64,000 nt of DNA from Gammaproteobacteria bacterium 45_16_T64. Its GTDB lineage: Bacteria > Pseudomonadota > Gammaproteobacteria > Pseudomonadales > Ketobacteraceae. The notes below the pieces were generated by a model. It saw only the letters and a program-made list of their open reading frames with translations, was not told where the DNA came from and made no database searches. Both the position numbers and the translations under genes were made by a program. This document shows positions 54,748 to 64,000 of the stretch, one piece after another (the first letter of the stretch is position 1; every line of letters begins with the position of its first letter). Location: NCBI GenBank assembly GCA_002162955.1, contig MABD01000009.1:186001-250000 (forward strand), given 5' to 3'.

Positions 54748-55639
54748 ATCAGTTCAATTCTATTTATTAGGAAAGAAAGGGTTCAGCGTCCTCAAGGACT
54801 TCATTTACACTTATGGTGCAGAAAACATTACTCTTGTTATCGGATCGAGAGACAAGGGTGTGAAGAATGATTACTTCGAAAAAACACAATCTATCTGCAA
54901 CGAACATAACATTTCATTCCTTGAGAGACATTCTCCCCTCCCTGCTACGCAAGTTGACATATCATTTGCTATAGGTTGGCGATGGATAATCGACCAACCC
55001 TGTCAATTGATCATCTTTCACGATTCTATTTTGCCTAAATTTAGAGGGTTTTCTCCGTTAGTAAACATGCTGATCCAGGGCGAACCGAGAATTGGAGTAA
55101 CGGCCCTCCACGCGTCGGCAGAATATGATGCTGGAGACATTATAGCGCAAGCATCAGTTAATATTATTTATCCGATAAAAATTTCTAACGCCATAGATAA
55201 GATAGCCCCACTATACTCTGAATTGCTAAACACCATATATGCGTCAATATTGAAAGATAAAGAACTGCCAGCTAAAAAGCAGATCTCTACTGACGCAAGC
55301 TATAGCCTATGGAGAAACGAACAAGACTACCTTATTGACTGGTCAGATAGCTCAGTGTCGATATTGCGATTTTGTGATGCCGTTGGATATCCATTCCGTG
55401 GCGCGAAAACCTACATAGACGATATTATTTATAGGATATTTGATGTCGAAACAGTCGAAGATGTTAACGTTGAAAACAGAGAAAAACATATAGGTAAAGT
55501 GATTTTTATAAAAAACGAGTGCCCGATTGTCGTTTGCGGAGAAGGGCTTTTAAAAATCACCCATTTCAGCACTGAGCATTCGCTAGAGAATATGGCTAAA
55601 ATAAATTTCCGCTCAAGATTCTCTGATAGAATTAGCTAG
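54740..55639 (+). CDS. Sugar N-formyltransferase (methionyl-tRNA formyltransferase fold)
   Basis: A 299-residue protein of the formyltransferase family. The active-site region is IIFHDSILPKFRGFSPLVNMLIQGE with His94, and ASAEYDAGDIIAQ with Asp130. The Asn that usually sits two residues before the His in N-H-D triads is Ile92 here. A formyl-transferase C-terminal domain follows (about 205-295). By neighbours (WecE and WecF-like), the likely substrate is dTDP-4-amino-4,6-dideoxygalactose, taking the place of the acetyltransferase WecD. It starts eight bases inside the preceding gene. Confidence 0.75.
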   Translation: MSKSVQFYLLGKKGFSVLKDFIYTYGAENITLVIGSRDKGVKNDYFEKTQSICNEHNISFLERHSPLPATQVDISFAIGWRWIIDQPCQLIIFHDSILPKFRGFSPLVNMLIQGEPRIGVTALHASAEYDAGDIIAQASVNIIYPIKISNAIDKIAPLYSELLNTIYASILKDKELPAKKQISTDASYSLWRNEQDYLIDWSDSSVSILRFCDAVGYPFRGAKTYIDDIIYRIFDVETVEDVNVENREKHIGKVIFIKNECPIVVCGEGLLKITHFSTEHSLENMAKINFRSRFSDRIS

Positions 55640-55692
55640 GTTACAAATTAAACGCATACGATTGGTAGTAGGCTCCCCTGGAGAGATAAATT

Positions 55693-56826
55693 ATGATTGA
55701 GTTCAATAAACCCTGCTATACAGGCAATGAAGACCAATACGTAATTGAAGCAATGCGTAGTAACCATATATCTGGAGATGGGCCATTTACACTACGCTGC
55801 CAGGAATGGTTCGAAAGGTTTTTGGGTTGCCCTCGTGCATTACTGACCCCCTCCTGCACCCACGCTCTAGAAATGATAGCAATTCTACTCGAGCTAAAGC
55901 CTGGGGATGAGATAATCATGCCAAGCTTTACTTTTGTAAGCACCGCTAATGCTTTCATGGTTAAGGGTGCAAAGGTTGTATTCGTTGATATTCGACCCGA
56001 TACCATGAATATAGATGAGAAACTAATTGAGCAAGCCATAACAACTAGGACCAGAGCCATCGTCGCTGTTCATTACGCAGGGGTATCCTGTGCAATGGAT
56101 GAGATTATGGCAATAGCACAACGTCACGACCTCTATGTTATAGAAGATGCAGCTCAGGCAATAATGAATAAGCACAAAGGGAGGACACTAGGAACCATCG
56201 GGCATTTCGCAACATACAGCTTCCATGAAACAAAAAACATTACCAGCGGTGGTGAAGGTGGCTTACTTATAATTAATGAAAGTAAGTTTGTTGATAGAGC
56301 TGAGATCATCCGAGAAAAGGGAACGAATAGGAGTCAGTTTTTCAGAGGAGCTATAGATAAATACACGTGGGTTGACGTTGGAAGCAGCTATTTACCTTCT
56401 GATTTACAAGCAGCCTATTTGTGGGGACAACTGGAAGTCCTAACCGAAATTTGCGAAAATAGAATTTCCAGTTGGGATCTCTACTTTAAACTATTAAAAG
56501 AACTTGAAGAGCCCGAGTGCCTCGAACTACCAAAATTACCGAGTGACTGCACAAACAATGGGCATATATTTTACTTGAAAACTAAAGATCTAGAACAGAG
56601 AACTGCGCTTATCAAATGGCTCAAGTTAGAAGACATCGCCGCAGTCTTTCATTACGTCCCATTGCATAGTTCCCCCGCCGGAAGAAAATTTTCTCGCTTT
56701 TCTGGTACCGATAACTTTACGAGTACAGATAGTGAAAGGCTTGTTCGATTGCCTATATGGCACGGAATCTCGGAAGACAAGATTGAAAAAGTATCTAGAA
56801 TAATTAGGGAGTTTTATACTCAGTAG
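55693..56826 (+). CDS. wecE: dTDP-4-amino-4,6-dideoxygalactose transaminase WecE
   Basis: A 377-residue PLP aminotransferase of the DegT/DnrJ/EryC1 family, very close in blocks to E. coli WecE: LTPSCTHALEM, GDEIIMPSFTFVSTANAFMVKGAKVVFVD, VHYAGVSCAMD, SFHETKN with PLP Lys181, and EIIREKGTNRSQFFRG. It makes the 4-amino sugar nucleotide from dTDP-4-keto-6-deoxyglucose. It lies 53 bases after the formyltransferase. The thymidylyltransferase and dehydratase (rmlA/rmlB) are not in the window. Confidence 0.93.
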   Translation: MIEFNKPCYTGNEDQYVIEAMRSNHISGDGPFTLRCQEWFERFLGCPRALLTPSCTHALEMIAILLELKPGDEIIMPSFTFVSTANAFMVKGAKVVFVDIRPDTMNIDEKLIEQAITTRTRAIVAVHYAGVSCAMDEIMAIAQRHDLYVIEDAAQAIMNKHKGRTLGTIGHFATYSFHETKNITSGGEGGLLIINESKFVDRAEIIREKGTNRSQFFRGAIDKYTWVDVGSSYLPSDLQAAYLWGQLEVLTEICENRISSWDLYFKLLKELEEPECLELPKLPSDCTNNGHIFYLKTKDLEQRTALIKWLKLEDIAAVFHYVPLHSSPAGRKFSRFSGTDNFTSTDSERLVRLPIWHGISEDKIEKVSRIIREFYTQ

Positions 56827-57033
56827 CCAAAACCACCCGTAAAAATGCTCCAAAGAAGTGAGGTTAGGAGATAAGTGTGTAACTAACTTATCATTACACA
56901 CTACACGTCAGCCCCCCTCTCTTATGCTAATTTAAGTTTGACTTGGCCCACACCTCAAATGGCATATATAACTACAACCTCTAAATTTGGGGTAAAATGG
57001 CTTCAACATAAAAACCAACCAACGGAAACTGCC

Positions 57034-57477
57034 ATGGCTATCTGGGTCGATGCGGACGCTTGTCCAAACCCCATCAAAGAGATCTTATTTCGTGCGGCGA
57101 TTCGCGTTGAGATCCCCCTCACTTTAGTCGCTAATCACGCGCTCAAGATCGCACCGTCTCCTTGGATTAAGATGATACAGGTACCGGCCGGCTTTGATGT
57201 AGCAGATAACTATATCGTACAACATGTGGACAAAGATGATTTGGTGATCACTTCCGACATTCCTTTAGCGGCCGAACTGATCGAAAAGGATGCTAAGGTA
57301 ATTACCTCTCGCGGTGAGACATTCACCCCGCAGAATATCCGTGAAAAGCTCAATATGCGGGACTTTATGGACACGATGCGCTCATCCGGCGAAGTCCATG
57401 GAGGGCCACCTGCAATGGGCTCCAAAGATAAGCAAGCGTTCGCTAATGCGTTAGATCGATACCTCGCTTCTCGCTAG
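57034..57477 (+). CDS. YaiI/YqxD family protein (DUF188)
   Basis: A 147-residue cytoplasmic protein. It starts [17 protein letters not shown] and continues with [10 protein letters not shown] and [19 protein letters not shown], typical of the family; the Asp-rich start resembles PIN-like nucleases. ATG at 57034 matches the family start; a longer frame upstream is not supported. A terminator hairpin follows. Biochemical role unclear. Confidence 0.9.
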   Translation: MAIWVDADACPNPIKEILFRAAIRVEIPLTLVANHALKIAPSPWIKMIQVPAGFDVADNYIVQHVDKDDLVITSDIPLAAELIEKDAKVITSRGETFTPQNIREKLNMRDFMDTMRSSGEVHGGPPAMGSKDKQAFANALDRYLASR

Positions 57478-57478
57478 T

Positions 57479-57507
57479 AAAAAAATGGGAATATTCCCTA
57501 TTTTTCC
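57479..57507. terminator. Terminator after the YaiI gene
   Basis: A short stem (GGGA with TCCC, flanked by A- and T-rich arms) is followed by TTTTT. It could also act from the other strand. Confidence 0.55.
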
Positions 57508-57624
57508 TGCAACCTATTACCGAGTAAATCCTCTCAAAAAGTCCACACTCAGTATCAACACAACGTTATGCCCCGCCCCCAGAAAGCGGGCGTATCCCAG
57601 GACTCATTTTGCTCGGTGATCACC

Positions 57625-57810
57625 ATGAAATTAAACACGACTTCGTTAGTTATTGGCTGGTTTGGTGCATTGATCTTAATGTGGTTAGTGGTATCGCTTA
57701 ACAGCAACGCCGCTACACTGATAGAAGCAGCATCAGCTGCCACCTCAAACGATATAACCTCAACTAACAAACACTGGCCAGCAGAAACACCCGCATTAAA
57801 AGGGTTTTGA
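57625..57810 (+). CDS. Putative small membrane protein, 61 aa
   Basis: A 61-residue frame opening at ATG 57625, five bases after GGTGA. One strong membrane helix (about 6-25: LVIGWFGALILMWLVV) is followed by a polar Ala/Thr-rich tail. It has no recognised relatives by eye. It ends one base before the stop of the convergent reductase gene. It may be real, but the evidence is limited to start context and helix. Confidence 0.4.
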   Translation: MKLNTTSLVIGWFGALILMWLVVSLNSNAATLIEAASAATSNDITSTNKHWPAETPALKGF

Positions 57811-57811
57811 T

Positions 57812-58972
57812 CTAACGAATTTTTATCGACACCGATTCACAGGGGTACGCTACACAGGCAAGGATATACCCTTTTTCAGAATCCTGTAGTGTCAGCGTAT
57901 TTGGCTCGTCCATTAATACTGTACCAGAAACCAATTTCACCTTACATGTCTGGCAGGTACCAACGGTACATTTTTGATCAACCACAACACCAGCGTGTTT
58001 TGCCGTCTCCAGAATAGTTTCTACTTTTCTCTGCCTCACATGCTTGGGACGAGAGAACAATCCAGCCCCGACAAAACTGATCACCCTTGGCTTAAGTTCC
58101 GCGTCATCGGTAACTGACGAGTTGGCAGTGTATAACTCCACTTTTACGTCATCTTCTTTGACACCAACGGCATTAAACGCTTCAAGAGTGGCACTAACAA
58201 CGCCGGAAGGGCCACATACATATAACTCTCGTTGACGAGGGTCTTGTAGCTTATCCACCAGCGCGGACCCCGATGGGCGTTTTGATTTAGACTTTTTAAC
58301 CCCGCCTTTACGAGTAAAAACATAGCTAATAATAAAATTGGGGTGTTTCTTTGCCAGAGAATCCAGTTTTTTCTTAAAGATCGTGTGACTCGCGAAGGGA
58401 CTAACGTACACGAGGTGTATATCGATGTCTGGCGACTTACCCAGCAGATCCTGAATGAGCGACCACACCGGCACAATACCAGACCCCGCCGCGATAAACC
58501 CATAACGAAGTTCATAGGCCGACTGCTTTGGCAACACAAACTCACCACCAGGCTCGTCTATATAAAAAAGATCACCAACCTTCGCATGCTCATTAAAGTA
58601 CGTTGAAACCCTACCCTGAAAATGCTGCTTTATCGTTAGCGTGTGGATGGAGCGCTCTGACGGCGAAGATAACGAATAACAACGACGGAACACACTGCCG
58701 CCTAGGTCCACCGCCACTCGAACAAACTGCCCTGACTTAAAGCGAAATCGATAGCCCTCCATCAGTTCAAAGGTAATCGTTACCGTTTTGCCACTTTCTT
58801 GGTGAATCTTGGTAATTCGCGCAGGAAACCCCGCATCCTTAACGGAAACTTTTTCATCTCCCGCCAACTGGGTTAACGTTTCATCTCCTACCACACCTCT
58901 TACCCAGTCCAGCCGTTTGTTAATGGCTTTGGTAATTGGCTTGGCAATTATCTTTGAAATTTCTCGAATCAT
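57812..58972 (-). CDS. 2Fe-2S ferredoxin-linked flavin oxidoreductase
   Basis: A 386-residue fused electron-transfer protein. Residues about 50-290 are a ferredoxin-NADP reductase module with FAD motif RRCYSLSSPS and nucleotide motif VCGPSGVV. Residues about 300-385 are a 2Fe-2S ferredoxin with CTVGTCQTC and the fourth Cys in ILACVAYPC. It passes electrons from NAD(P)H to an oxygenase or hydroxylase, not identified here. ATG at 58972 is preferred. It lies 30 bases after a small membrane-protein gene and in line with prfC. Confidence 0.9.
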   Translation of the reverse strand: MIREISKIIAKPITKAINKRLDWVRGVVGDETLTQLAGDEKVSVKDAGFPARITKIHQESGKTVTITFELMEGYRFRFKSGQFVRVAVDLGGSVFRRCYSLSSPSERSIHTLTIKQHFQGRVSTYFNEHAKVGDLFYIDEPGGEFVLPKQSAYELRYGFIAAGSGIVPVWSLIQDLLGKSPDIDIHLVYVSPFASHTIFKKKLDSLAKKHPNFIISYVFTRKGGVKKSKSKRPSGSALVDKLQDPRQRELYVCGPSGVVSATLEAFNAVGVKEDDVKVELYTANSSVTDDAELKPRVISFVGAGLFSRPKHVRQRKVETILETAKHAGVVVDQKCTVGTCQTCKVKLVSGTVLMDEPNTLTLQDSEKGYILACVAYPCESVSIKIR

Positions 58973-59002
58973 TGTTCTTTCTGAATAACGCGTCAAATAC
59001 CG

Positions 59003-59320
59003 CTATTCTTCTTCCCAAAAACGTCGTAGCTGGAAGGCACAATAGCCAACCGCAAAAAGCAGGTTCACTAAACAGCTGGCTTTAGCAACCGATTGGATTT
59101 CTGTCTGCGTGAGATGCTCCGCCGCCAATGTTGACGCTGGAAACCCCCACAGGGCAAGGCTTACCATACCCGCCGCAATAAGTAGCACGCCGACCACCAT
59201 ACCCACAAAGGCTTTGGCACGATCAAGCCACCCGTTGATCGCGGCAAATTCGATAACCCCGTTTAAGGCACCGCATAGAATCCACGTAATCAGTGCACTT
59301 CCTACTAAAAAACCCACCAT
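59003..59320 (-). CDS. Small membrane protein, function unknown
   Basis: A 105-residue protein with three predicted membrane helices (about 2-20, 30-50 and 72-92) and a charged end. ATG at 59320 has GGAG about ten bases upstream. It lies 22 bases after prfC and 30 bases before the reductase gene, so it is part of that operon. No family recognised. Confidence 0.6.
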   Translation of the reverse strand: MVGFLVGSALITWILCGALNGVIEFAAINGWLDRAKAFVGMVVGVLLIAAGMVSLALWGFPASTLAAEHLTQTEIQSVAKASCLVNLLFAVGYCAFQLRRFWEEE

Positions 59321-59342
59321 GCTGGAGGATCTCCTCAGACGA

Positions 59343-60929
59343 TTAATGTTCTCGCGTTTCCATAAAACGCACATCAGGCCAGCGCTCTATCGTTAGCTGT
59401 AAGTTCACTCGTGTCGGCGCCAAATAGGTAAGATAGCCACCACCGTCAATCGCTAAATTATCATGACATTTACGGGTAAAGTCTTCTAACATTTTGGCAT
59501 CGTCGCAATAGACCCATCGAGCTGTGGCCACACTGATACTATCGTAGCTACAGTCCACTTTATATTCAGTTTTTAACCGTTGTGCAACAACATCAAACTG
59601 CAATACACCCACAGCACCCACAATAATGTCATTATTGCGATAGGGCATAAATACCTGAGTGGCCCCTTCTTCCGACAATTGCTGAATACCTTTTTGTAAT
59701 TGCTTACTTTTCAGTGGGTCACGCAATGCTACACGCTGAAACAGTTCCGGAGCAAAATGCGGAATCCCGGTGAAATTAAATTCCTTACCACCACTAAAGG
59801 TATCACCGATCTGAATCGAGCCATGGTTATGCAAACCAATAATGTCACCCGGCCATGCCTCTTCAAGGTGGGATCGTTCTCCCGCCAAGAATGTCACCGC
59901 ATCAGATATACGTACATCCTTCTTAATGCGCACGTGGCGCATTTTCATGCCTTTCTCATAATGCCCAGAACATACCCGCATAAACGCAATGCGGTCACGG
60001 TGTTTTGGGTCCATGTTTGCTTGAATCTTAAACACAAAACCACTAAAAGTTTCATCTTCTGCAGGAATAGGCTCTTCGTTGGTTTTGCGTGGCAACGGTG
60101 CTGGTGACCATTCAACCAAGCCGTCTAACATATGGTCAACACCAAAATTACCCAATGCTGTACCGAAAAATACAGGGCTTAGCTTACCCTCAAGATATTC
60201 ATCTAAATCAAACTTGTGACTCGCTCCTAGCACAAGCTCTAACTCATCACGTAAATCCTGTGCCAAATCCCCTACGGCCTCATCCACCTCAGGATTATCA
60301 ATACCTTTAATGATGCGCTCTTCTTGAATCTTATGACCTTGACCGGTTGCATACAAATGCACAGTATCGTTATACAGGTGGTATACCCCTTTAAACAATT
60401 TACCCATGCCGATAGGCCAAGTTATCGGAGCGCATTTGATATTAAGGATATCTTCAACTTCATCCAACAAATCGATGGCGTCGCGAATGTCACGGTCCAT
60501 CTTATTGATAAAGGTGAGGATGGGAGTATCACGCAAACGACACACTTCCATTAGTTTGATGGTACGAGGCTCAACACCCTTACCGCCATCAATCACCATC
60601 AACGCAGAATCCACCGCTGTTAATGTACGATAGGTATCCTCGGAAAAATCTTCGTGCCCCGGGGTATCGAGCAAATTGACGACCCGGTCCTTATAAGGGA
60701 ACTGCATTACAGAGGTTGTTACTGAGATACCCCGCTGCTTTTCCATCTCCATCCAATCGGATGTTGCATGTCGATCTGAACCTCGCCCTTTTACGGTACC
60801 CGCCACCTGAATTTGGTTGCCATAAAGCAGCAACTTTTCTGTAATGGTCGTTTTACCAGCGTCGGGGTGGGAAATAATAGCGAAGGTGCGTCTACGCTTT
60901 ACTTCATCAAGATGAGAACTAGATGACAT
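59343..60929 (-). CDS. prfC: Peptide chain release factor 3
   Basis: A 528-residue GTPase that removes RF1/RF2 from the ribosome after termination. GTP-binding motifs are visible: [16 protein letters not shown] (G1), DTPGHEDF (G3) and NKMDRD (G4). It starts [20 protein letters not shown] at 60929 is the standard start. Followed by a small membrane protein and the flavin reductase on the same strand. Confidence 0.96.
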   Translation of the reverse strand: MSSSSHLDEVKRRRTFAIISHPDAGKTTITEKLLLYGNQIQVAGTVKGRGSDRHATSDWMEMEKQRGISVTTSVMQFPYKDRVVNLLDTPGHEDFSEDTYRTLTAVDSALMVIDGGKGVEPRTIKLMEVCRLRDTPILTFINKMDRDIRDAIDLLDEVEDILNIKCAPITWPIGMGKLFKGVYHLYNDTVHLYATGQGHKIQEERIIKGIDNPEVDEAVGDLAQDLRDELELVLGASHKFDLDEYLEGKLSPVFFGTALGNFGVDHMLDGLVEWSPAPLPRKTNEEPIPAEDETFSGFVFKIQANMDPKHRDRIAFMRVCSGHYEKGMKMRHVRIKKDVRISDAVTFLAGERSHLEEAWPGDIIGLHNHGSIQIGDTFSGGKEFNFTGIPHFAPELFQRVALRDPLKSKQLQKGIQQLSEEGATQVFMPYRNNDIIVGAVGVLQFDVVAQRLKTEYKVDCSYDSISVATARWVYCDDAKMLEDFTRKCHDNLAIDGGGYLTYLAPTRVNLQLTIERWPDVRFMETREH

Positions 60930-61068
60930 ACCAAAAACCTCAACTATCCATGGCTTGCCATTGAATAGGAACAAATGATGAAAAACTGCGCGTTAAAACC
61001 GTATACACAAGCTAGTTAGGCGCAAAACAATATTGGGCGGCATTATACCCTACTATTTGCGGGTTTGG

Positions 61069-61566
61069 TCAGCTGGGAGCGGATAATGAGGGGGATATTG
61101 GCAGAGATAGAACCATCGCATCTTCTCGACTATCTCCATTAGGGTAATAATCCTTGCGGCGACCAATCTCTGAGAACCCTAGTTTACTGTAGAGTCCTAG
61201 TGCGGCAATATTACTCGCTCTTACCTCCAGAAAGACAATGTCAGCCTCCCATTCATGGGCCTCAACGAGCAATCTTGATAAGAAAGCGCTGGCAACACCA
61301 GAGCCTTGATATTTAGGACTAACGCAAATATTGAGAATGTGACACTCACCTACCGCAATAGACAATACCGCATAAGCCACCAGTACATCCGCATCATACA
61401 ACCCGCGACACAAATAAGCTCCGCTCAAACAATCAACAAACACACCGCCAGACCACGGAAAATCGTAACATTGATGCTCAATCGCCAATATCGACGGCAA
61501 GTCCGCCTCCGACAGAGTGACAATAGTACTATTAGGAAGGATTTCCCGTAACGACAATGCGGACAT
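61069..61566 (-). CDS. rimI: Ribosomal-protein-alanine N-acetyltransferase RimI
   Basis: A 165-residue GNAT acetyltransferase that modifies ribosomal protein S18. The acetyl-CoA loop is SPKYQGSGVAS, preceded by ILNICV and followed by FLEVRASNIAALGLYSKLGF and RRKDYY. It follows the holD-like gene by five bases, a common bacterial arrangement. Confidence 0.93.
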   Translation of the reverse strand: MSALSLREILPNSTIVTLSEADLPSILAIEHQCYDFPWSGGVFVDCLSGAYLCRGLYDADVLVAYAVLSIAVGECHILNICVSPKYQGSGVASAFLSRLLVEAHEWEADIVFLEVRASNIAALGLYSKLGFSEIGRRKDYYPNGDSREDAMVLSLPISPSLSAPS

Positions 61567-61571
61567 ACGCG

Positions 61572-62465
61572 CTAGCGTAACGACTGTTTAAGCTGTACGA
61601 GCGCTTTCCACGCCATCGGCTTTTGGCTCCAATCCGTCAACATAGACTGCATGGACGGTACCCGGAAACACTGCACAGTTTGGCCTGCAAAGGGTATGGC
61701 TGAATGAGTTAAGTTTTCGGGCATAAAACCACTGGCAAATTCGCCGATAAGCAGTAACTGTGACACTTGGAGCTTTTCAAGTTTAGCCATTAAAAATCCG
61801 TGCAATCCATCGGCAGCTTCCTGCCGACCTTGAACCATTGTTCTATTGTTGATAAGCGGCCAACGAAACAAATGCTGGCTCGGTTCAGCGTCAATATGAA
61901 TACTCTTTAATAGCGCTTGTAGTAACTGATATTCGAGAGCAGAACACCCCATCGCATCAGCGCTACTGAGATCCGCCAACACCATCAATTTGCCAGGCAC
62001 TTCAACCATCGTTAAAGCAAAGCGCAACTGCTCGTTTACCACCGGTACGACAGGTTGAGCCGTCGCTACACTAGGGTCATCTAACGGAGTAATTTTGATA
62101 TCGGGAGTTTCGGGCGGCACATCAGATATTGATGGCAGCGCTGCACTTGGCGTTCGCGCCGCTTCCGTACTTGCAACAACACCCTCAACAGCCTTTTCAA
62201 CAGCGCCTACGTTGCCGACTGTATTAACGACGTCGGTAATTGGCCTACCGTTTTGCAGGTCTGGCTTCGCCTCATTGGGTCGAGTAACAACCACATCGAT
62301 AGCAGCGGGGACCGGGTCAACAAATACGTCGACTTCGGCCAATTCAGGGTAGACTTGCTCGGGTTCAAGGAAATGCGATGCCTTAGCGCCACCAATAGCG
62401 GCCACGGGGGTGTATTGTACTAACCCCATAGCGCTTAGGTATGCTCGTCTTCGGGCTTCTAACAT
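61572..62465 (-). CDS. HolD-like protein (DNA polymerase III psi-related), enlarged
   Basis: A 297-residue protein placed directly before rimI, where holD lies in enterobacteria. The N-terminus (RRRAYLSAMGLVQYTPVAA) resembles the clamp-loader-binding peptide of psi. The C-terminal half (LFRWPLINNRTMVQGRQEA, LLLIGEFASG, SMQSMLTDWSQKPMAWKAL) resembles psi. Between them lies a Pro/Val-rich linker of about 90 residues absent from the 137-residue E. coli psi. Assignment rests on position and weak resemblance. Confidence 0.65.
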   Translation of the reverse strand: MLEARRRAYLSAMGLVQYTPVAAIGGAKASHFLEPEQVYPELAEVDVFVDPVPAAIDVVVTRPNEAKPDLQNGRPITDVVNTVGNVGAVEKAVEGVVASTEAARTPSAALPSISDVPPETPDIKITPLDDPSVATAQPVVPVVNEQLRFALTMVEVPGKLMVLADLSSADAMGCSALEYQLLQALLKSIHIDAEPSQHLFRWPLINNRTMVQGRQEAADGLHGFLMAKLEKLQVSQLLLIGEFASGFMPENLTHSAIPFAGQTVQCFRVPSMQSMLTDWSQKPMAWKALVQLKQSLR

Positions 62466-62473
62466 TAAACTCG

Positions 62474-64000
62474 TTACACTCCACTTTTCTGCGGATGGTC
62501 TTTTGAACCCGCATCACTCGCTAAATGGTTCAAAGCATCAAGGTACGCTTTTGCTGACGCAACAACAATATCTATATCGGCGCCGCGACCATTAATCACA
62601 CGCCCACCACTTTCCAATCGAACTGTCACTTCTCCTTGAGAATCAGTGCCGCCGGTAATGGCATTTACCGAAAACAAAGCAAGCTCAGTACCGCTGTTAG
62701 CAACTTTCTCAATGGCTTTAAAGGTTGCATCAACCGGACCTGCTCCTTCTGAGCTGGCCTTTTGCTCAACACCATCAACACTAATGTTGATATCACAATT
62801 AGGCACATCTCCGGTGTTAGAACATACCGAAAGGGATACAAAGCTATAGCGCTCGCTGGCAACAAACTTTTTTGTATCGCTCACCAGCGCCTGCAAATCT
62901 TCATCGAAGATTTCATGTTTCTTATCCGCCAACGACTTAAATCGCGCAAAGGCTTCGTTGAGTTCTTTTTCGGTATCAAACACAGTGCCAAGCTCTTCCA
63001 ATCGAGCGCGAAATGCCGAACGACCAGAGTGCTTCCCCATGACCATTTTGTTTGCATTCCAACCGACATCTTCCGCTCTCATGATTTCATAGGTTTCACG
63101 GTGCTTAATCACACCATCCTGATGAATACCCGACTCATGAGCAAATGCGTTTGCGCCAACGATCGCTTTGTTTGGCTGCACAGGAAAACCTGTCACACTA
63201 GACACTAGACGAGATGTCGATACGATTTCTTCCGTACGAATGTTTGTGTCAACATTAAAGAAATCTGGACGAGTTTTTATCGCCATAACCACTTCTTCTA
63301 ATGAGGCATTCCCTGCACGCTCACCCAAGCCATTAATGGTACATTCAACTTGGCGGGCACCATTCATTACTGCATCTAAGGAATTAGCAACCGCCAACCC
63401 TAAGTCATTATGGCAATGGACAGAAAAAATCGCTTTATCTGAGTTCGGGATTCGTTCGATCAGTTGACGGATAGTATTGCCATATTGAGAAGGAACAGCA
63501 TAACCTACCGTATCCGGTACGTTGATTGTAGTTGCACCAGCATCAATCACCGCTTCAACAATTCGGCACATAAAATCGATATCTGACCGCCCCGCATCTT
63601 CACAAGAGAACTCAACGTCAGCGACTTGATTTCTCGCCCGCTTAACCGACCTCACTGCATGCTCGATCACCTGCTCCGGTGTCATGCGAAGCTTATATTC
63701 CATATGAATAGGTGAGGTGGCGATAAAGGTATGGATACGACCAGAGTTTGCGTTTTTTAACGCTTCTGCCGCTCGGTCTATATCCGCATCCATAGCCCGA
63801 GACAAGCTACAGATTGTGCTGTCTTTAATAGTATTCGCTATCGCTTGTACGGATTCGAAATCCCCTTGGCTTGCAATAGCAAAACCAGCCTCGATGACAT
63901 CCACACGCATACGCTCTAAGGCTTTCGCTATTCGCAGCTTCTCATCCTGAGTCATGGATGCGCCTGGGCTTTGCTCTCCGTCCCTCAATGTGGTATCAAA
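62474..64000 (-). CDS. leuA: 2-isopropylmalate synthase (5' end cut by window)
   Basis: The C-terminal roughly 509 residues of LeuA, which condenses acetyl-CoA with 2-oxoisovalerate in leucine synthesis. The reading frame runs to the last base; the visible N-terminus reads [15 protein letters not shown], the family's metal- and substrate-binding start, so only about the first ten residues are missing. Other blocks are [29 protein letters not shown] and [10 protein letters not shown]. The C-terminal leucine-feedback domain is present. It stops eight bases before the holD-like gene. Confidence 0.96.
   Translation of the reverse strand, partial: FDTTLRDGEQSPGASMTQDEKLRIAKALERMRVDVIEAGFAIASQGDFESVQAIANTIKDSTICSLSRAMDADIDRAAEALKNANSGRIHTFIATSPIHMEYKLRMTPEQVIEHAVRSVKRARNQVADVEFSCEDAGRSDIDFMCRIVEAVIDAGATTINVPDTVGYAVPSQYGNTIRQLIERIPNSDKAIFSVHCHNDLGLAVANSLDAVMNGARQVECTINGLGERAGNASLEEVVMAIKTRPDFFNVDTNIRTEEIVSTSRLVSSVTGFPVQPNKAIVGANAFAHESGIHQDGVIKHRETYEIMRAEDVGWNANKMVMGKHSGRSAFRARLEELGTVFDTEKELNEAFARFKSLADKKHEIFDEDLQALVSDTKKFVASERYSFVSLSVCSNTGDVPNCDINISVDGVEQKASSEGAGPVDATFKAIEKVANSGTELALFSVNAITGGTDSQGEVTVRLESGGRVINGRGADIDIVVASAKAYLDALNHLASDAGSKDHPQKSGV

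Noticed and set aside
1-64000. CRISPR array, prophage or insertion sequence
   Set aside because: No evenly spaced direct repeats, no transposase, integrase or phage structural genes were seen.

Overview
The window looks like a chromosomal segment of a free-living, probably marine gammaproteobacterium. Evidence is the set of housekeeping genes at the right end (prfC, rimI, a holD-like gene, leuA), a PilU twitching ATPase, a TonB-dependent receptor, porin and GlyGly-CTERM surface sorting, and a carboxyspermidine-type polyamine pathway. Base composition is moderate, except for a visibly AT-richer stretch around 53.0-56.9 kb. I saw no tRNA or rRNA genes, CRISPR arrays, insertion sequences or phage genes.

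Left third (0-26.6 kb): a mosaic of metabolic and regulatory genes. In order these are a secreted subtilisin-like protease with a GlyGly-CTERM tail; a ferritin-like diiron protein divergent from a LysR regulator; an EF-hand-type calcium-binding protein; a three-gene cassette of two periplasmic binding proteins and a porin; a racemase plus a 4-hydroxybutyryl-CoA-dehydratase-like Fe-S flavoprotein next to an AraC regulator; a secreted unknown protein; an LplT-PlsC fusion; a GntR regulator; PilU; a second subtilisin-like protease with a golvesin-type C-terminal domain; TetR with an MpaB/DUF2236 oxygenase; an NfeD/SPFH pair; an isochorismatase-like hydrolase; and a Crp/Fnr regulator.

Centre (26.6-49.7 kb): an iron and polyamine island. 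On the minus strand, a two-component system precedes a Fur-box-associated TonB receptor, a FecBCD-like ABC transporter and a DUF2218 protein. These are followed by speA, a carboxynorspermidine dehydrogenase gene and nspC. On the plus strand, a MATE exporter, a second Fur box and a six-function petrobactin-type operon lie together: two NIS synthetases, an AMP ligase, an acyl-carrier/AsbE fusion and the 3-dehydroshikimate dehydratase AsbF, ending in a strong terminator. The genes fit together: AsbF makes 3,4-dihydroxybenzoate, the AMP ligase and carrier activate it, the synthetases join it to spermidine and citrate, and the neighbouring polyamine genes could supply spermidine. The receptor and ABC system could bring the ferric siderophore back. 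A C45-family Ntn hydrolase follows and may act on amide bonds.

Right part (49.7-64 kb): three membrane-associated unknowns, two sharing an N-terminal domain and flanking a TerB-like protein; an AT-rich surface-sugar module (WecF-like transferase, sugar N-formyltransferase, WecE aminotransferase) suggesting formylated Fuc4N; then YaiI, a 2Fe-2S flavin reductase, prfC, rimI, a long holD-like gene and leuA, which is cut by the right edge.
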